From: Streptomyces sp. TLI_105
GTDB taxonomy: Bacteria; Actinomycetota; Actinomycetes; Streptomycetales; Streptomycetaceae
Reading direction: 5' to 3'
Length of the DNA: 64,000 nucleotides
NCBI RefSeq assembly: GCF_900105415.1
Contig: NZ_FNSM01000001.1
Location: 6,387,501 to 6,451,500, forward strand
Shown: one piece after another, positions 31,178 to 39,646 of the stretch
Layout of the letters: every line of letters begins with the position of its first letter
Numbering within the stretch: position 1 is the first letter of the stretch
Position numbers and translations under genes: made by a program
The notes under the pieces: model-generated
Databases searched by the model: none
What the model saw: only the letters and a program-made list of their open reading frames with translations
What the model was told of the DNA's origin: nothing

Positions 31178-31665
31178 GTCTGCCCGGAGCCGACGAACTC
31201 TTCCGTACGACCGGGGGGACGGCGCTCCAGGCGTCCGCACCCCGCCGGGCCGTCCCGGCACCGGCCGCCGAGAGCGACACGGCGGCGGCCGAGGGACCCG
31301 CGGAGCACGCCCCGGCGGACTCCGAGGCCGCGGAACCGCGGGCCCGGACGGCCGAGCCCGAGGGACCGGCCCCCAAGGCCGCGCCCGGCGCCCAGGTGCC
31401 CGCCCCCGCGGCGGCCCGGCGACGCGGCGGCCGCACCGCGAACCGGCGGCCCAGCGGCCGCGAGCGCCACGACGAGAAGATCACGGTCTACGTCTCCGCC
31501 GAGGAGCTGATGGACCTGGAGCACGCCCGGCTCGTCCTGCGCGGTGAGCACGGTCTCGCCGTCGACCGGGGCCGGATCGTCCGGGAGGCCGTCGCGGTCG
31601 TCCTGGCGGACCTGGAGTCCCGCGGCGACGCGAGCATCCTCGTCCGCCGCCTGCGCGGCCGCTGA
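31162..31665 (+). CDS. putative DNA-binding partner of ParA
   Basis: 167 residues. The N-terminal 90 residues are Ala/Pro/Glu-rich and probably disordered. The last 65 residues (KITVYVSAEELMDLEHARLV, then VDRGRIVREAVAVVLADLE) have the strand-helix-helix rhythm of ribbon-helix-helix or CopG-like DNA-binding domains. GTG 31162 lies inside parA with AGGGAGG ten bases upstream; GTG 31174 is the alternative. Overlap with a ParA gene suggests the adaptor or centromere-binding role common for such pairs, but no experimental family name was recognised. Confidence 0.72.
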   Translation: MSRRVSLPGADELFRTTGGTALQASAPRRAVPAPAAESDTAAAEGPAEHAPADSEAAEPRARTAEPEGPAPKAAPGAQVPAPAAARRRGGRTANRRPSGRERHDEKITVYVSAEELMDLEHARLVLRGEHGLAVDRGRIVREAVAVVLADLESRGDASILVRRLRGR

Positions 31666-31710
31666 CGGTAGCCTGCGGGCTGCCGTCCTCCTCGTTCCCC
31701 CTGGACCTCC

Positions 31711-32703
31711 ATGCGCCACGCCTCTGACGAAACGTCCCGCCCGCCGGGCCGCCGCCCCCTGGGCCGCGGCCCGGGCGGGACACCGGAGCCGGCGCCCGCC
31801 ACTCCGCCCGAGGCCCCGGAGGCCCCGGATGTCCCAGGGACGCCCGAGGCCGCGGATGCCCCAGGGACGCCCGAGACCCCGGAGGTGTCCGGCGGCGGGG
31901 TGCCCGAGGGTGGGGACGGGCGGTTCACCGTGCGGCTCTCGAACTTCGAGGGGCCCTTCGACCTGCTCCTCCAGCTGATCACCAAGCACAAGCTCGACGT
32001 CACCGAGGTCGCCCTCTCCCGGGTGACCGACGAGTTCATGGCGCACCTGCGGGCCCTCGGTCCCGACGGGGACCTCGACCAGACCACCGAGTTCCTCGTC
32101 GTCGCCGCCACCCTGCTCGACCTGAAGGCCGCCCGGCTGCTCCCCGCGGCCGAGGTGGAGGACGAGGCCGACCTCGCCCTCCTGGAGGCCCGCGACCTGC
32201 TCTTCGCCCGGCTCCTGCAGTACCGCGCGTACAAGCGGATCGCCGAGATCTTCGAGGAGCGCTGGGAGGCCGAGGGCCATCGCCACCCCCGTACCGTCGG
32301 ACTCGAACCGCACCACGCCGAGCTGCTCCCCGAGGTCGTCATCTCCATCGGCGCCGAGGGCTTCGCCAGGCTCGCCGCCAAGGCCATGCAGCCCAAGGCC
32401 GAGCCCCAGGTGTACGTCGACCACATCCACGCCCCGCTCGTCAGCGTCCGGGACCAGGCCGCCGTGGTCGTCGCCCTGCTCCGCGAGCGCGGCTCGGCCG
32501 GCTTCCGGGAGCTGATCGAGGACGCCGGCGACACCCTCACCGTCGTCGCCCGCTTCCTCGCCCTCCTGGAGCTCTACCGGGAGAAGGCCGTCGCCCTCGA
32601 CCAGGAGACCGCCCTCGGGGACCTCACGGTCTCCTGGACCGGCGGGGAGACGGACCCGTCCGCGGCCGTGACCGACGAATTCGACCAGGAGGCCACCGCG
32701 TGA
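31711..32703 (+). CDS. scpA: segregation and condensation protein A
   Basis: 330 residues. The kleisin N-terminal block FTVRLSNFEGPFDLLLQLI and the following KHKLDVTEVALSRVTDEF are diagnostic for ScpA, which links SMC heads with ScpB to compact and segregate the chromosome. An extra N-terminal 70 residues carry a Pro/Glu/Ala repeat (APGTPETPE-like units) absent from the core fold. The stop overlaps the scpB start as GTGA. Confidence 0.95.
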   Translation: MRHASDETSRPPGRRPLGRGPGGTPEPAPATPPEAPEAPDVPGTPEAADAPGTPETPEVSGGGVPEGGDGRFTVRLSNFEGPFDLLLQLITKHKLDVTEVALSRVTDEFMAHLRALGPDGDLDQTTEFLVVAATLLDLKAARLLPAAEVEDEADLALLEARDLLFARLLQYRAYKRIAEIFEERWEAEGHRHPRTVGLEPHHAELLPEVVISIGAEGFARLAAKAMQPKAEPQVYVDHIHAPLVSVRDQAAVVVALLRERGSAGFRELIEDAGDTLTVVARFLALLELYREKAVALDQETALGDLTVSWTGGETDPSAAVTDEFDQEATA

Positions 32704-33302
32704 GCGACCTCAAGCCCGCCCTCGAAGCCGTCCTCATGGTGGTCGACGAGCCCGCCACCGAGGAGCACCTCGCCAAGGTCCTGGAGCGCGCCCCCGCCGA
32801 GGTGGCCGACGCCCTGCACGAGCTGGCCGAGGAGTACACCGCCCAGGGCCGCGGCTTCGAGCTGCGGCGGGTCGCCGGGGGCTGGCGCTACTACACCCGC
32901 CCCGCCTTCGCCCCGGCCGTCGAGGCCTTCGTCCTGGAGGGGCAGCAGGCGCGGCTCACCCAGGCGGCCCTGGAGACCCTCGCGGTCGTCGCCTACCGCC
33001 AGCCGGTCAGCCGTTCCCGGGTCTCCGCGGTCCGCGGAGTCAACTGCGACGGCGTGATGAGGACCCTCCTCCAGCGGGGTCTGGTGGAGGAGGCGGGCAC
33101 GGAACCCGAAACAGGTGCGATCCTGTACAGGACGACGAACTACTTCCTGGAGCGGATGGGCCTGCGCGGCCTGGACGAACTCCCCGAGCTCGCCCCCTTC
33201 CTCCCCGAGGCCGAGGCGGTCGAGCCGGACTCGCTCGAAGGGGTTCCGTCGTTCGATCCGGATGCACCGGATCGTGAGGACGACGACAAGACGGAAGTTT
33301 GA
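32700..33302 (+). CDS. scpB: segregation and condensation protein B
   Basis: 200 residues. Two winged-helix domains are visible: LKPALEAVLMVVDEPATEEHL at the start, and LTQAALETLAVVAYRQPVSRS with VRGVNCDGVMRTLLQRGLVEE in the middle, the standard ScpB signature. ScpB binds ScpA in the SMC complex. The GTG start overlaps scpA by four bases and the stop is TGATG with the rluB start, so scpA, scpB and rluB are translationally coupled. Confidence 0.95.
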   Translation: MSDLKPALEAVLMVVDEPATEEHLAKVLERAPAEVADALHELAEEYTAQGRGFELRRVAGGWRYYTRPAFAPAVEAFVLEGQQARLTQAALETLAVVAYRQPVSRSRVSAVRGVNCDGVMRTLLQRGLVEEAGTEPETGAILYRTTNYFLERMGLRGLDELPELAPFLPEAEAVEPDSLEGVPSFDPDAPDREDDDKTEV

Positions 33303-34597
33303 TGCGAAGCAGCAGCGGCAGGAACAGCAGCGGAAACAACGGCGGGAGCCGTGGTGGCAACAGCGGCGGCCGCGGCGGCAGCAGCGGTGGCGGCCGTGGT
33401 GGCAGCGGCGGCGCCCGCGGGGGCAGCGGCTCCGGCGGTGGCGGCGGCTACCGGGGTGGCAGCGGTGGCGGCAGCTCCAGTGGCGGCGGCTACCGGGGTG
33501 GCAGCGGCGGTGGCTACCGCGGCGGCTCCGGCGGTGGCTCCCAGGGTGGCGGCGGTTACCAGGGCGGCGGTGGCGGCCGTGACGACCAGAAGCGTCCGAG
33601 CAACCCGCGCCGGCCTCGCCCCGAAGAGCGCTCCTACGACGTGAGCGGCCCCTCCGAGGCGCCGAAGAAGGGACGCGGTTCCGCGGCCCGCGGAGGTGCC
33701 AAGGGCGGCCCCAAGGCCCCGCAGGGCGGCATGCCGCCCCGCCGCGGCCCGCACGGCCAGCGGCAGGCCCCGGCGCGCTCGCGCGAGCTCGACGCCAAGA
33801 TCGAGCAGCGCAACCGGGAGCGGTACGAGGGCCGGCCCGAGATCAAGACCCCCAAGACCTTCCCCGGCGCCGAGCAGGAGGGCGAGCGGCTGCAGAAGGT
33901 CCTCGCCCGCGCCGGCATGGGCTCGCGCCGCGCCTGCGAGGAGCTCATCGAGCAGGCCCGCGTCGAGGTCAACGGCGAGATCGTCCTGGAGCAGGGCAAG
34001 CGCGTCGACCCGGAGAAGGACGAGATCAAGGTGGACGGCCTGACCGTCGCCACCCAGTCGTACCTCTTCTTCGCGCTGAACAAGCCGGCCGGCGTCGTCT
34101 CCACCATGGAGGACCCGGACGGCCGCCAGTGCCTCGGCGACTACGTCACCAACCGCGAGACCCGGCTCTTCCACGTCGGCCGGCTCGACACGGAGACCGA
34201 GGGCATCATCCTGCTCACCAACCACGGCGAGCTGGCCCACCGCCTCACGCACCCGAAGTACGGCGTGAAGAAGACCTATCTGGCCGCCATCACCGGCCCG
34301 CTGCCCCGCGAGGTCGGCAAGCGGCTCAAGGACGGCATCCAGTTGGAGGACGGCTACGCCAAGGCCGACCACTTCCGCGTGGTCGAGCAGACCGGCAAGA
34401 ACTACCTGGTCGAGGTCACCCTGCACGAGGGCCGCAAGCACATCGTGCGCAGGATGCTCGCCGAGGCGGGCTTCCCGGTCGAGAAGCTGGTCCGCACCGC
34501 CTTCGGCCCGATCGCCCTGGGCGACCAGAAGTCGGGCTGGCTGCGCCGTCTGACCAACACCGAGGTCGGCATGCTGATGAAGGAAGTCGGCATGTAA
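33302..34597 (+). CDS. rluB: RluB-type rRNA pseudouridine synthase with Gly/Ser/Arg-rich N-terminus
   Basis: 431 residues, roughly 180 more than a minimal RsuA/RluB enzyme. Residues 1-100 are a Gly/Ser/Arg array (GGYRGGSGGG-like). An S4 domain follows (ERLQKVLARAGMGSRRACEELIEQ), then the synthase domain with the catalytic aspartate in FHVGRLDTETEGIILLTN. By family it isomerises uridine in 23S rRNA. ATG 33302 shares its A with the scpB stop; a TTG at 33299 is also in frame. The RGG-like extension parallels the gene at 2490 and may aid RNA binding. Confidence 0.93.
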   Translation: MRSSSGRNSSGNNGGSRGGNSGGRGGSSGGGRGGSGGARGGSGSGGGGGYRGGSGGGSSSGGGYRGGSGGGYRGGSGGGSQGGGGYQGGGGGRDDQKRPSNPRRPRPEERSYDVSGPSEAPKKGRGSAARGGAKGGPKAPQGGMPPRRGPHGQRQAPARSRELDAKIEQRNRERYEGRPEIKTPKTFPGAEQEGERLQKVLARAGMGSRRACEELIEQARVEVNGEIVLEQGKRVDPEKDEIKVDGLTVATQSYLFFALNKPAGVVSTMEDPDGRQCLGDYVTNRETRLFHVGRLDTETEGIILLTNHGELAHRLTHPKYGVKKTYLAAITGPLPREVGKRLKDGIQLEDGYAKADHFRVVEQTGKNYLVEVTLHEGRKHIVRRMLAEAGFPVEKLVRTAFGPIALGDQKSGWLRRLTNTEVGMLMKEVGM

Positions 34598-34615
34598 GGC
34601 CCCCGCTCCACTGAC

Positions 34616-34650
34616 GAAGCCTGTGACCGCCCGGCGGTCACGGGCTTCGT
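34616..34650 (+). terminator. terminator after rluB
   Basis: An approximately 15-bp stem, GAAGCCTGTGACCG (34616-34629) with CGGTCACGGGCTTC (34635-34648), containing one G-U pair and a short loop, just after the rluB stop at 34597. Confidence 0.78.
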
Positions 34651-34667
34651 CGCGTCCACGACGGGGC

Positions 34668-34717
34668 TTGTGGCGGCTACCCGCCGACCTTTATAGTCAA
34701 GGTGACTCTTAAGGAGG
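34668..34717 (+). promoter_or_regulatory. promoter, candidate operator and ribosome site of the pnuC operon
   Basis: TTGTGG (34668-34673) and TATAGT (34692-34697) spaced by 18 bases make a good promoter. The perfect inverted repeat AGTCA-AGG-TGACT at 34695-34707 overlaps the -10 and the expected start site, a natural repressor position. AAGGAGG at 34711-34717 sets the start at GTG 34723. The operon encodes an NrtR-like protein, the likely but untested ligand-sensing repressor. Confidence 0.65.
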
Positions 34718-34722
34718 CGGGC

Positions 34723-35373
34723 GTGAGCCTCGCAGACGTACTCGAACCCCTGCAGCAGCCGCTCTTCACCGTCCTGGACACCCCGGTCAGCTGGACCGAG
34801 GTCCTGGGATTCGGCAGCGGAGCCCTCTGCGTCTGGCTCGTCGCCCGCCAGCACCTGGCCAACTGGCCCATCGGCATCGCCAACAACCTCTTCTTCGTCC
34901 TGCTCTTCACCCAGGCCGGGCTCTACGCCGACGCCGGCCTCCAGATCGTCTTCATCGCCCTCGCCGTGTACGGCTGGTGGACCTGGACCCACGGGGGTGG
35001 ACCAGGCTCCGACGACCTCCCGGTGCGCCGCACCACACGCACCGAGTGGACGTGGCTGCTCACGGCGGGGGCGGTGGGGACCCTCGCGCTCACCCTGCTC
35101 CTCGACCGCGTCACCGACTCGACCGTCCCCTTCTGGGACGCCCTCACCACCGCGCTCTCCCTGACGGCGACCTACGGCCAGTGCCGCAAGCGCCTGGAGT
35201 CCTGGTGGCTCTGGATCGCCGCCGACGTCGTCTACGTCCCGCTGTACGCGTACAAGGGGCTCTACCTGACCTCCCTGCTGTACGTCGGCTTCATGACGCT
35301 CTGCGCCATCGGCCTGCGCGGCTGGACCAGGGACCTCACGGGCTCCCCCCGACCGGCGGGGGCGGCCGCGTGA
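34723..35373 (+). CDS. pnuC: nicotinamide riboside transporter PnuC
   Basis: 216 residues with about seven membrane segments. The family blocks LGFGSGALCVWLVARQHLANWPIG, with the conserved N-W-P, and YADAGLQIVFIALAVYGWWTW identify PnuC, a facilitator of nicotinamide riboside uptake. GTG 34723 is favoured by AAGGAGG; an earlier in-frame GTG at 34702 lies within the putative operator. The stop overlaps nadR as GTGA, so transporter and kinase are co-translated. Confidence 0.93.
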   Translation: MSLADVLEPLQQPLFTVLDTPVSWTEVLGFGSGALCVWLVARQHLANWPIGIANNLFFVLLFTQAGLYADAGLQIVFIALAVYGWWTWTHGGGPGSDDLPVRRTTRTEWTWLLTAGAVGTLALTLLLDRVTDSTVPFWDALTTALSLTATYGQCRKRLESWWLWIAADVVYVPLYAYKGLYLTSLLYVGFMTLCAIGLRGWTRDLTGSPRPAGAAA

Positions 35374-36449
35374 AGCGCTACGGCCACGGCCTCGTCCTCG
35401 GCAAGTTCTATCCGCCGCACGTCGGCCACCACCACCTCGTCCGCACCGCCCGCGACCGCTGCGAGCGCCTCACCGTCCTCGTCTGCGCCTCCTCCGTGGA
35501 GAGCATCCCCCTGGAGGACCGGGTCGCCTGGATGCGCGAGGTCCACCCCGACGTCCTCGTCGTCGGAGCCGTCGACGACATCCCCGTCGACCTCCAGGAC
35601 CCCGACGTGTGGGCCGCCCACATGGCCGTCTTCCGGGCCGCCGTGCCCGAACGCGTCGACGCCGTCTTCACCTCGGAGCCGTACGGGGAGGAGCTCGGCC
35701 GCCGCTTCGGCGCCGCATCCGTCCTCGTCGACCAGGAGCGCACCCGCCACCCCGTCTCCGGCACCGCCGTCCGCGCGGACCCCGCCGGCTGCTGGGACTT
35801 CCTGGAAGCACCGGTGCGGGCCGCGCTCACCCGCCGGATCGTCGTCCTCGGCGCCGAGTCCACCGGCACCACCACCATGGCCGTCGCCCTCGCCGACCAC
35901 TACCGGCGGCGCGGCGGCGTCTGGGCCCGCACCCGATACGTACCGGAGTACGGGCGCGAGTACAGCGAACTCAAACTCGCCGAACTCCGCGCCGAACGCC
36001 CCGGCGCCGACTGGTCCGAGGTCACCTTCCGCTCCTCCGACTTCCCCGTCATCGCCCAGCGTCAGGCCGAACTGGAGGAGGAGGCAGCCCGGGACGGCTC
36101 GCCCGTCCTCTTCTGCGACACCGACGCCTTCGCCACCACCATCTGGCACGAGCGCTACATGGGCACCACCAGCCGCGCCACCGGCGAGATCGCCGCCCTC
36201 GGCCGCCAGCACCTCTGGCTGCTCACCGACCACCGGGGCGTCGACTTCGAGGACGACGGACTGCGCGACGGGGAGCACCTGCGGCCCTGGATGACCGCCC
36301 GCTTCCTCACCCAGCTCGCCCACACCGGCCGCCGCACCGCCGTCCTCACCGGCCCCCACGAGGAGCGGCTCGCGGCCGCCGTCGCCGCCGTCGACGCGCT
36401 GCTCGCCGAGGGCTGGCACCTCGCCGACCCCCTGCCGGAGCGCCGATGA
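35370..36449 (+). CDS. nadR: NadR-type NMN adenylyltransferase / ribosylnicotinamide kinase
   Basis: 359 residues. The N-terminal nucleotidyltransferase domain has GKFYPPHVGHHHLV (HxGH) and HPVSGTAVRADP (the ISxTxxR equivalent). The C-terminal kinase domain has the P-loop GAESTGTTTMAVAL and the YVPEYGREYSE substrate segment. Together they phosphorylate nicotinamide riboside to NMN and adenylylate it to NAD. There is no N-terminal repressor helix-turn-helix as in enteric NadR, so regulation probably falls to the next gene. Overlaps both neighbours by four bases. Confidence 0.93.
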   Translation: MKRYGHGLVLGKFYPPHVGHHHLVRTARDRCERLTVLVCASSVESIPLEDRVAWMREVHPDVLVVGAVDDIPVDLQDPDVWAAHMAVFRAAVPERVDAVFTSEPYGEELGRRFGAASVLVDQERTRHPVSGTAVRADPAGCWDFLEAPVRAALTRRIVVLGAESTGTTTMAVALADHYRRRGGVWARTRYVPEYGREYSELKLAELRAERPGADWSEVTFRSSDFPVIAQRQAELEEEAARDGSPVLFCDTDAFATTIWHERYMGTTSRATGEIAALGRQHLWLLTDHRGVDFEDDGLRDGEHLRPWMTARFLTQLAHTGRRTAVLTGPHEERLAAAVAAVDALLAEGWHLADPLPERR

Positions 36450-37183
36450 CCGACCCCCGGGCCCCCGAGGGCTACGACCCGTACGCCTTCGTGCCCTTCG
36501 CCGTCACCGTCGACCTCGCCGTCCTCACCGTCCGCGAGGAACGCCTCCACGTCCTGCTCGTCGAGCGCGGCCAGGAGCCCTACGCCGGAGCCTGGGCCCT
36601 GCCCGGCGGATTCGTCCTGCCCCGGGAATCCGCCGAGCGGGCCGCCCGCCGCGAACTCTCCGAGGAGACCGGCCTCTCCGAGGCCACCGTCGCCGGCCTC
36701 CACCTCGAACAGCTCCGCACCTACACCGAACCCGACCGCGACCCGAGGATGCGGGTCGTCTCCGTCGCCTTCACCGCGCTCGTCCCCGACCCTCCCGAAC
36801 CGCGCGGCGGCGGCGACGCGGCCCAGGCCCGCTGGATCCCGTACGGGACGCACGGCCGGCTCGCCTTCGACCACGACCGGATCCTCGCCGACGCCCACGA
36901 ACGGGTCGGCGCCAAGCTCGAGTACACCTGCCTCGCGACCGCCTTCTGCCCGCCCGAGTTCACCCTCGGCGAGCTGCGGCAGGTCTACGAGACGGTCTGG
37001 GGCGTCGAACTCGACCGCCCCAACTTCCGGCGCAAGGTCCTCACCACGCCCGGCTTCGTCCAGGCCGTGGAAGGACCGCCGCGCCTCACCGGCGGACGGG
37101 GGAAACCGGCCGCTCTCTACCGGGCGGGCGAGGCCACCACCCTCCACCCGCCCCTCCTGCGACCGGAAGGACGCCCCGCATGA
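36446..37183 (+). CDS. nrtR: NrtR-like Nudix-domain transcriptional regulator
   Basis: 245 residues. An N-terminal Nudix domain (AVTVDLAVLTVREERLHVLLVERG) carries an intact box GFVLPRESAERAARRELSEE plus TGL, followed by a C-terminal winged-helix domain (FTLGELRQVYETVWGVELDRPNFRRKVL). This is the NrtR layout, repressors of NAD salvage genes that sense ADP-ribose or related ligands. The intact box means hydrolase activity may remain. ATGA overlap with nadR and with the next gene. Partner site candidate at 34695-34707. Confidence 0.88.
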   Translation: MTDPRAPEGYDPYAFVPFAVTVDLAVLTVREERLHVLLVERGQEPYAGAWALPGGFVLPRESAERAARRELSEETGLSEATVAGLHLEQLRTYTEPDRDPRMRVVSVAFTALVPDPPEPRGGGDAAQARWIPYGTHGRLAFDHDRILADAHERVGAKLEYTCLATAFCPPEFTLGELRQVYETVWGVELDRPNFRRKVLTTPGFVQAVEGPPRLTGGRGKPAALYRAGEATTLHPPLLRPEGRPA

Positions 37184-38202
37184 ACCTCACCCGCACCGCC
37201 ACCAAGCAGGCCGCGACCGGCTCCCTGATCGGGCTGGCGCTCGGAGACGCGCTGGGCCGGCCCACGGAGTTCAGCGACGTGCCGCTCATCATCAGCTGGT
37301 ACGGCCCCTGGCGGCAGATGGCCCTTCCCGAGAACGGCCGCGTCACCGACGACACCCAGATGACCCTCGCCTTCGCCCGTGGCATCCGCACCGCGATGGA
37401 CCGGGGCGTACTCGCCCCGCTGCGGCTCGCCCGGCCGCTGCGGGAGGAGTACGTCGACTGGTTCCGCTCGCCGGAGAACAACCGGGCGCCCGGCAACACC
37501 TGCCTGGCCGCCTGCCGGCTCCTGACGACCGACGTCGCCTGGCAGGACGCCAGCCAGATCCACTCCAAGGGCTGCGGCGCCAACATGCGGGTCGCGCCCA
37601 TCGGGCTCGTCCCCGGGCTGAGCGAGGAGCAGCGGGCGGGCGCCGCGCAGCTCCAGTCGGGCCTGACCCACGGTCACCCCACCGCGCTCGCCGCCTCCGA
37701 CCTCACCGCCCGCGCGGTGTACCTGCTCGCGCAGGGCGTGGACCCGACCGGGCTCGTCGGACAGCTGCGCTCGTACGCCTACGAGAACCGCTCCCGCTAC
37801 CACGAGCACTGGCTCGGCGACCTGTGGACCCGCTCCCAGGACCCCAGCGCCCTCCACTTCGTCCAGCGGGGCTGGGACGAGTGCCTGGCCGTCCTGGAGC
37901 GCCTGGACGCCGTCCAGCGCACGGCCGACCCGGAGCTCGACCCCTGCGAGTACACCGGCGACGGCTGGATCGCCGAGGAGGCCCTCGCGACCGGCCTCCT
38001 CTGCTTCCTGCTCTTCCCCGACGAGCCCCTCACCGCCCTGCGCCGCGCCGCCTGCACCCGCGGCGACTCCGACTCGATCGCCGCCCTCGCGGGCGCCTTC
38101 GCCGGCGCCCACCTCGGCGCGGACGCCTGGCCCAAGGAGTGGGCGGAGCGCGTCGAGTACCACAGCGACCTGCTGACCTTCGGCGCGCTCTGGGACGCTT
38201 GA
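37180..38202 (+). CDS. ADP-ribosylglycohydrolase family protein
   Basis: 340 residues. The DraG/ARH fold is shown by GSLIGLALGDALGRPTEF, the metal-binding VTDDTQMTLAFARG and the C-terminal TRGDSDSIAALAGAFAGA, with both dimagnesium sites kept. Family members remove ADP-ribose from proteins or nucleic acids or cleave ADP-ribosyl derivatives. The ATGA overlap with the NrtR-like gene places it in the NAD operon, so it may recycle ADP-ribose to the salvage route. The native target is unknown. Confidence 0.92.
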   Translation: MNLTRTATKQAATGSLIGLALGDALGRPTEFSDVPLIISWYGPWRQMALPENGRVTDDTQMTLAFARGIRTAMDRGVLAPLRLARPLREEYVDWFRSPENNRAPGNTCLAACRLLTTDVAWQDASQIHSKGCGANMRVAPIGLVPGLSEEQRAGAAQLQSGLTHGHPTALAASDLTARAVYLLAQGVDPTGLVGQLRSYAYENRSRYHEHWLGDLWTRSQDPSALHFVQRGWDECLAVLERLDAVQRTADPELDPCEYTGDGWIAEEALATGLLCFLLFPDEPLTALRRAACTRGDSDSIAALAGAFAGAHLGADAWPKEWAERVEYHSDLLTFGALWDA

Positions 38203-38205
38203 TCC

Positions 38206-38967
38206 ATGACGCTCACCCCGGACCCGGACCTCTCCGCCGTCGTGGCGGAACAGCCCGACCCCCTGCTCTTCGCGACCGTCTCCGGCGCGCACCTGTACGG
38301 CTTCCCGTCCCGCGACTCGGACGTGGACCTCCGCGGGGCGCACCTGCTGCCCGTGGACGCCCTCATAGGCCTCCGCGAGCCGGAGGAGACCCGCAGCCGG
38401 ATGTGGGACCGGGACGGCGTCGAGATGGACCTCGTCACGCACGACCTGCGGAAGTTCGCCCGGCTGATGCTGCGCCGCAACGGCTACGTCCTGGAGCAGC
38501 TCACCTCCCCGCTCGTCGCCCACACCACGCAGACCCACGCGGAACTGGTCTCGCTCGTGCCGGAGCTGCTCACCCGCCACCACGCCCACCACTACCGCGG
38601 CTTCGCCGGCACGCAGTGGCGGCTCTTCGAGAGCAGCGGCGAGCTCAAGCCGCTGCTCTACACCTACCGGGCGCTGCTCACCGGCATCCACCTGATGCGC
38701 TCGGGCGAGGTGCAGGCCCATCTGCCGACCCTGCTGGGGGAGGTGGCGGAGGCCCCCACCCGGCTGCCCGAGCTCGTCGCGGCGAAGACGGAGGCCGAGC
38801 ACGGGCGGGCCGAGGTGGATCCCGAGGCCGTACGGGCCGAGACGGAGGCCCTGCACGGGGTCCTGGACGAGGCCCAGGCGGCCTCGGGGCTCCCGGAGTC
38901 GGTGCGCGTCCACGACGCGCTGCACGACCTCGTCGTACGGGCCCGGCTAGAGCACGCCGAGCGCTGA
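38206..38967 (+). CDS. RlaP-type nucleotidyltransferase 1
   Basis: 253 residues. SGAHLYGFPSRDSDVDLRG is the polymerase-beta type nucleotidyltransferase core (G-S/A-x-x-x-G with the DxD pair), and VEMDLVTHDLRKFARLMLRRN gives the third acid. The layout matches the PF10127 family, called RlaP (RNA ligase-associated predicted nucleotidyltransferase). It starts three bases after the ADP-ribosylglycohydrolase stop. Its last 21 bases overlap the end of a second, convergent member. The substrate is unknown; RNA end modification is a family-level prediction. Confidence 0.85.
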   Translation: MTLTPDPDLSAVVAEQPDPLLFATVSGAHLYGFPSRDSDVDLRGAHLLPVDALIGLREPEETRSRMWDRDGVEMDLVTHDLRKFARLMLRRNGYVLEQLTSPLVAHTTQTHAELVSLVPELLTRHHAHHYRGFAGTQWRLFESSGELKPLLYTYRALLTGIHLMRSGEVQAHLPTLLGEVAEAPTRLPELVAAKTEAEHGRAEVDPEAVRAETEALHGVLDEAQAASGLPESVRVHDALHDLVVRARLEHAER

Positions 38968-39636
38968 GGCGCGGCGGGCGCGGATCAGGAAGTCCTGGAT
39001 GCGGGGCTCGTCCGGGGCGGCGGCGAGAGGGGTCGTGTCGTGGGCCCGGTCGGCCTCCTCCTGGAGGCGGTTCATCCAGGCCTCGACCTCCGGCCAGGAC
39101 ACCTCGCCGCGCTTGACCGCGAGGAGGCGGTCGCGGTCCTCGCCGACGTCGATGCGGAGCTCGCCCGTGCGCAGCAGGTCGCGGCAGCTGGTCAGGAGCC
39201 GCAGCAGGTGCATGGCGTGCTTCCAGCGCGGCCGGCCGTACTGGCGGACGTCCGCGTCGAGCTTGCGGCGCTGGCCGACGGCGTACCGGACGAAGGTCTG
39301 GTGGGCCCGGCGGGACAGGAACGCCCCGCGCAGGTCGAGGAGCTCACGGCCCCAGTCGTCGACGTGCTCGACCACGGGGGAGTGGAGGCACTCCAGGACG
39401 TTCGGGTTGTTGCGCAGGGCGAGTTCGCAGAAGCGCTCCAGCTCCCAGCTGAACTGGTCCTCGCCCGGCCCCTCCACATGCGCCGGGGGCTTGTCGAAGT
39501 GCCAGAAGAGGGGCGTCGGGGCGAGGTACACGCCCCGCACGTCCGTGTCGCTGTCCTCGGTTGCCAGACCGAAGGCACGCGAGCCCATCACGCAGGTATA
39601 GATCGTGTGCTCGCGCACCAGCTCGTCCGGAGTCAT
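38947..39636 (-). CDS. RlaP-type nucleotidyltransferase 2
   Basis: 229 residues. MGSRAFGLATEDSDTDVRG is the nucleotidyltransferase core with both aspartates, and ELERFCELALRNNPNVLECLHSPV matches the equivalent block of the convergent neighbour. The two proteins are clearly related but not close copies. It follows the Rieske gene by ten bases on the same strand and ends inside the 3' end of the first RlaP-like gene. Having two members tail-to-tail beside an NAD operon is unusual. Confidence 0.83.
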   Translation of the reverse strand: MTPDELVREHTIYTCVMGSRAFGLATEDSDTDVRGVYLAPTPLFWHFDKPPAHVEGPGEDQFSWELERFCELALRNNPNVLECLHSPVVEHVDDWGRELLDLRGAFLSRRAHQTFVRYAVGQRRKLDADVRQYGRPRWKHAMHLLRLLTSCRDLLRTGELRIDVGEDRDRLLAVKRGEVSWPEVEAWMNRLQEEADRAHDTTPLAAAPDEPRIQDFLIRARRASALGVL

Positions 39637-39646
39637 GCCGGGCAGA

